DNA of 33,565 nt, from NCBI GenBank assembly GCA_955652655.1, contig CATPCK010000675.1:1-33565 (forward strand), written 5' to 3'. Below the pieces are notes generated by a model. It made no database searches and was not told where the DNA came from. It saw nothing but the letters and a program-made list of their open reading frames with translations. Position 1 is the first letter of the stretch. Each line of letters starts with the position of its first letter. Both the position numbers and the translations under genes were made by a program. The DNA is from an uncultured Ktedonobacteraceae bacterium. Its GTDB lineage: Bacteria > Chloroflexota > Ktedonobacteria > Ktedonobacterales > Ktedonobacteraceae. Below, piece by piece: positions 31,927 through 33,565 of the stretch.

Positions 31927-32895
31927 ATGAACATTCCCACCTTCTCTGATGTGCTGCTCGCCAGGCGCCAGATCAGTCCGTATTTACGACGAACGCCCTT
32001 ATACAGCTATCCCGCGCTGAACGCTTTTATTGGCGCCGAAGTCCATATAAAACACGAAAACTACCAACCTGTCGGGGCTTTTAAAGTACGTGGCGGCATC
32101 AACCTGATCTCCCAGCTCAGTCCTGACGAGCGAGCACGTGGTGTAATTGCCGTCTCAACAGGAAATCATGGGCAGTCTGTTGCTTATGCTGCGCGATTAT
32201 TTGGGGTGAAGGCGCGCATCGTGGTTCCAGAGGGTGCTAATCCTGGCAAGGTGGCTGCCATGCAAGGAATGGGAGCCGAGGTCATTTTCCATGGTGCGAT
32301 CTATGATGATGCGCAACTACATTGCGAAGCACTGGTGCGGGAACATGGCTACCGTTATATCCACTCGGGTAACGAGCCCCTGCTTATTGCGGGAGTCGCA
32401 ACGGAGACATTAGAGATGTTGGAGGATGAACCCGGACTGGAGGTGATCATAGTTCCAATCGGCGGAGGCAGCGGCGCATCCGGTGCCTGCATCGTCGCTC
32501 ATACTCTCAATCCTTCTATGCGGGTGATCGGCGTTCAGGCGGAGGCATCGCCCGCGGCCTACGAGTCATGGCGGCAGCATCGATTAATAGAAACCACTAA
32601 CCGCACAATGGCTGAAGGGCTGGCAACGGGTCGAGCCTTTGAATTGCCCCAGGAGATCATGCGGCAAATGCTCCACGAGTTCATGCTTGTAAGTGAAGAG
32701 GAGATTATGCAGGCGATGGTCTGGCTGCTTGAGCGAGCCCATACGCTGGCCGAAGGCGCTGGAGCAGCCTCTCTGGCGGCGGCCTATCGCTTGCGTGATG
32801 AGTTACAGGGGAAGAAGGTGGGTATTGTCTGTTCCGGAGGCAACGCTTCGCTGGAGCAGTTGAAGAAGGTGCTGGCGTTTGCCTACCAGAAATAA
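31927..32895 (+). CDS. Threonine dehydratase-like PLP enzyme (no ACT domain)
   Basis: A 322-residue fold type II PLP enzyme, most like threonine ammonia-lyase, which converts threonine to 2-oxobutanoate and ammonia. The PLP lysine is K53 in ENYQPVGAFKVRGG (usual xSFKxRG), the substrate loop is STGNHGQ (77-83) and the phosphate-binding loop is GGGSG (179-183). The length is that of a catalytic domain alone, so there is no C-terminal ACT regulatory domain and feedback control by isoleucine is unlikely. Serine racemase or a related activity is possible. AAGGAG lies eight bases before ATG 31927. It is transcribed alone, followed by a hairpin at 33030-33054. Confidence 0.87.
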   Translation: MNIPTFSDVLLARRQISPYLRRTPLYSYPALNAFIGAEVHIKHENYQPVGAFKVRGGINLISQLSPDERARGVIAVSTGNHGQSVAYAARLFGVKARIVVPEGANPGKVAAMQGMGAEVIFHGAIYDDAQLHCEALVREHGYRYIHSGNEPLLIAGVATETLEMLEDEPGLEVIIVPIGGGSGASGACIVAHTLNPSMRVIGVQAEASPAAYESWRQHRLIETTNRTMAEGLATGRAFELPQEIMRQMLHEFMLVSEEEIMQAMVWLLERAHTLAEGAGAASLAAAYRLRDELQGKKVGIVCSGGNASLEQLKKVLAFAYQK

Positions 32896-33029
32896 TTCTG
32901 CTTTTAGCTCTAGCCCAAACGAAAAAATCTTTGCAAACTAACCAGCAAGTCCTCTTAGAGGAGTAATCTTCTTGTCTCATCACCAACCATTTCATTGACA
33001 GCACTCTGCTGTCATGCTCAGAAAAGGGC

Positions 33030-33054
33030 CTCCAACACGTCGAACGTGTTGGAG
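33030..33054. terminator. Hairpin between convergent genes
   Basis: CTCCAACACGT (33030-33040) and its exact complement (33044-33054) form an 11-bp stem with a three-base loop, in the 280-base gap between the threonine dehydratase-like gene and the convergent small gene. Little else is recognisable in this gap. There is no U tract, so its role as a bidirectional terminator is inferred. Confidence 0.55.
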
Positions 33055-33175
33055 ATAGCACATCGTATCACCAGCCAAGACTCCCTCTATTGCCTTCCCC
33101 TGAATCGGACCATCATACCCATGCTCGCTTCTCCTCTCTCCCTCTTGCTTGGTGCGCAGGAGGGAACTGAGCGCC

Positions 33176-33421
33176 TCACATCAGCACGTTATCTGCGTCT
33201 GGCTCAACGCGTTGCACCAAAAGCAGAGGCAGACCCAGGTCTCGCACTTTGTTGAGCACCCCATGCAGCGCTGTCTGGTCTGTGAGTGGACCGAAGAGCA
33301 TGGTTTCGCCATTGTTCCCCTGGACGATGGTCAATCCATCGAACCATGCAGACCAGTCACTATCAAGATGCCCCTTGACGATGATGCGGTACACTTCCTG
33401 TTGCAACGACTCGTGTGCCAT
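33176..33421 (-). CDS. Small conserved protein of unknown function (81 residues)
   Basis: An 81-residue soluble protein. The pattern YRIIVKGHLDSDWSAWFD followed by LTIVQGNNGETMLFGPLTDQTALHGVLNKVRDLGLPLL is one I recall in many Chloroflexota and actinobacterial proteins without an assigned function. ATG 33421 lies within a TGATG overlap with the upstream gene's stop, so the two are translationally coupled, with GAGGAGGAG in front. A 103-residue version starting further upstream would read through that coupling region and is less likely. Confidence 0.75.
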   Translation of the reverse strand: MAHESLQQEVYRIIVKGHLDSDWSAWFDGLTIVQGNNGETMLFGPLTDQTALHGVLNKVRDLGLPLLLVQRVEPDADNVLM

Positions 33422-33565
33422 CACTCCTCCTCCTCTCGCTCGAAACACCCTTGTTTCTCCTCCAGGCAGCGGTGGAGAGACCCCCAAAAGGACTGTACTG
33501 CCGCAAGCGTACGCAGATCCTCGAGTGTGATATTTGGGGCGCGGAAGCGGACGTGTTTGCCGCCG
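33421..33565 (-). CDS. C-terminal tail of an unidentified gene, cut by window edge
   Basis: An open frame of 47 codons runs from the right edge to a TGA at 33423-33421, which overlaps the next gene's ATG as TGATG. It reads GGKHVRFRAPNITLEDLRTL and continues to a glutamate-rich end, FEREEEE. The family was not recognised. Coupling to the small downstream gene indicates that both are expressed together. The start and most of the protein are outside the window. Confidence 0.55.
   Translation of the reverse strand, partial: GGKHVRFRAPNITLEDLRTLAAVQSFWGSLHRCLEEKQGCFEREEEE

Overview
The window looks like a housekeeping stretch of a Chloroflexota chromosome, most likely from the Ktedonobacteria. 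This is an inference from gene content, not a database result. The cues are a fused MurF-alanine racemase, a single-chain archaeal-type glycyl-tRNA synthetase behind a T-box leader, a GlpP-type glycerol regulator pair, a small protein with YRI(I/V)VKGHLD and WFDGLT motifs, and palindromic repeats rich in GGGCGACC. No rRNA, tRNA, CRISPR array or insertion sequence was seen. Both edges cut through genes: the start of glpF on the left and the tail of an unidentified gene on the right.

Bases 1-4852 form a glycerol-3-phosphate (G3P) block. On the minus strand lie a GlpP-family regulator, glycerol kinase (glpK) and the glycerol channel (glpF). Divergent from them, a second GlpP paralogue sits directly in front of pgsA, and plsY converges on pgsA. 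GlpK makes G3P, the GlpP family senses it, and PgsA and PlsY consume it for phospholipids. A strong intrinsic terminator lies inside the leader of the minus-strand operon, as expected for an antitermination switch. panC, an alpha/beta-hydrolase with a C-terminal zinc ribbon, and greA (consensus promoter, long leader) follow.

Bases 8.3-19.6 kb carry two orphan genes, a lipid-kinase-family gene, and a cell-envelope and competence group. That group is murF-alr, dprA and a membrane-anchored HELTH metallopeptidase on the minus strand, with a class A penicillin-binding protein divergent from the peptidase. The peptidase and the penicillin-binding protein both carry long Pro/Gln-rich cytoplasmic segments.

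Bases 19.6-24.3 kb are hrcA-dnaK-dnaJ without grpE. A degenerate CIRCE-like operator overlaps the hrcA promoter, and palindromic repeats lie between dnaK and dnaJ. Next come an endonuclease/exonuclease/phosphatase-family gene and glyS with a promoter, T-box leader and attenuator on the minus strand.

The right end is more accessory. It holds a VapBC-like toxin-antitoxin pair with a palindromic operator, an ABC exporter pair, a nucleotidyltransferase fused to an unknown helical domain with a strong internal start site, a DinB-like protein, a threonine dehydratase-like enzyme, and two translationally coupled small or partial genes. Several genes end in unusually long perfect hairpins. The most promising signals for something new are the dual-GlpP G3P block with its leader terminator and the nucleotidyltransferase gene with nested translation.
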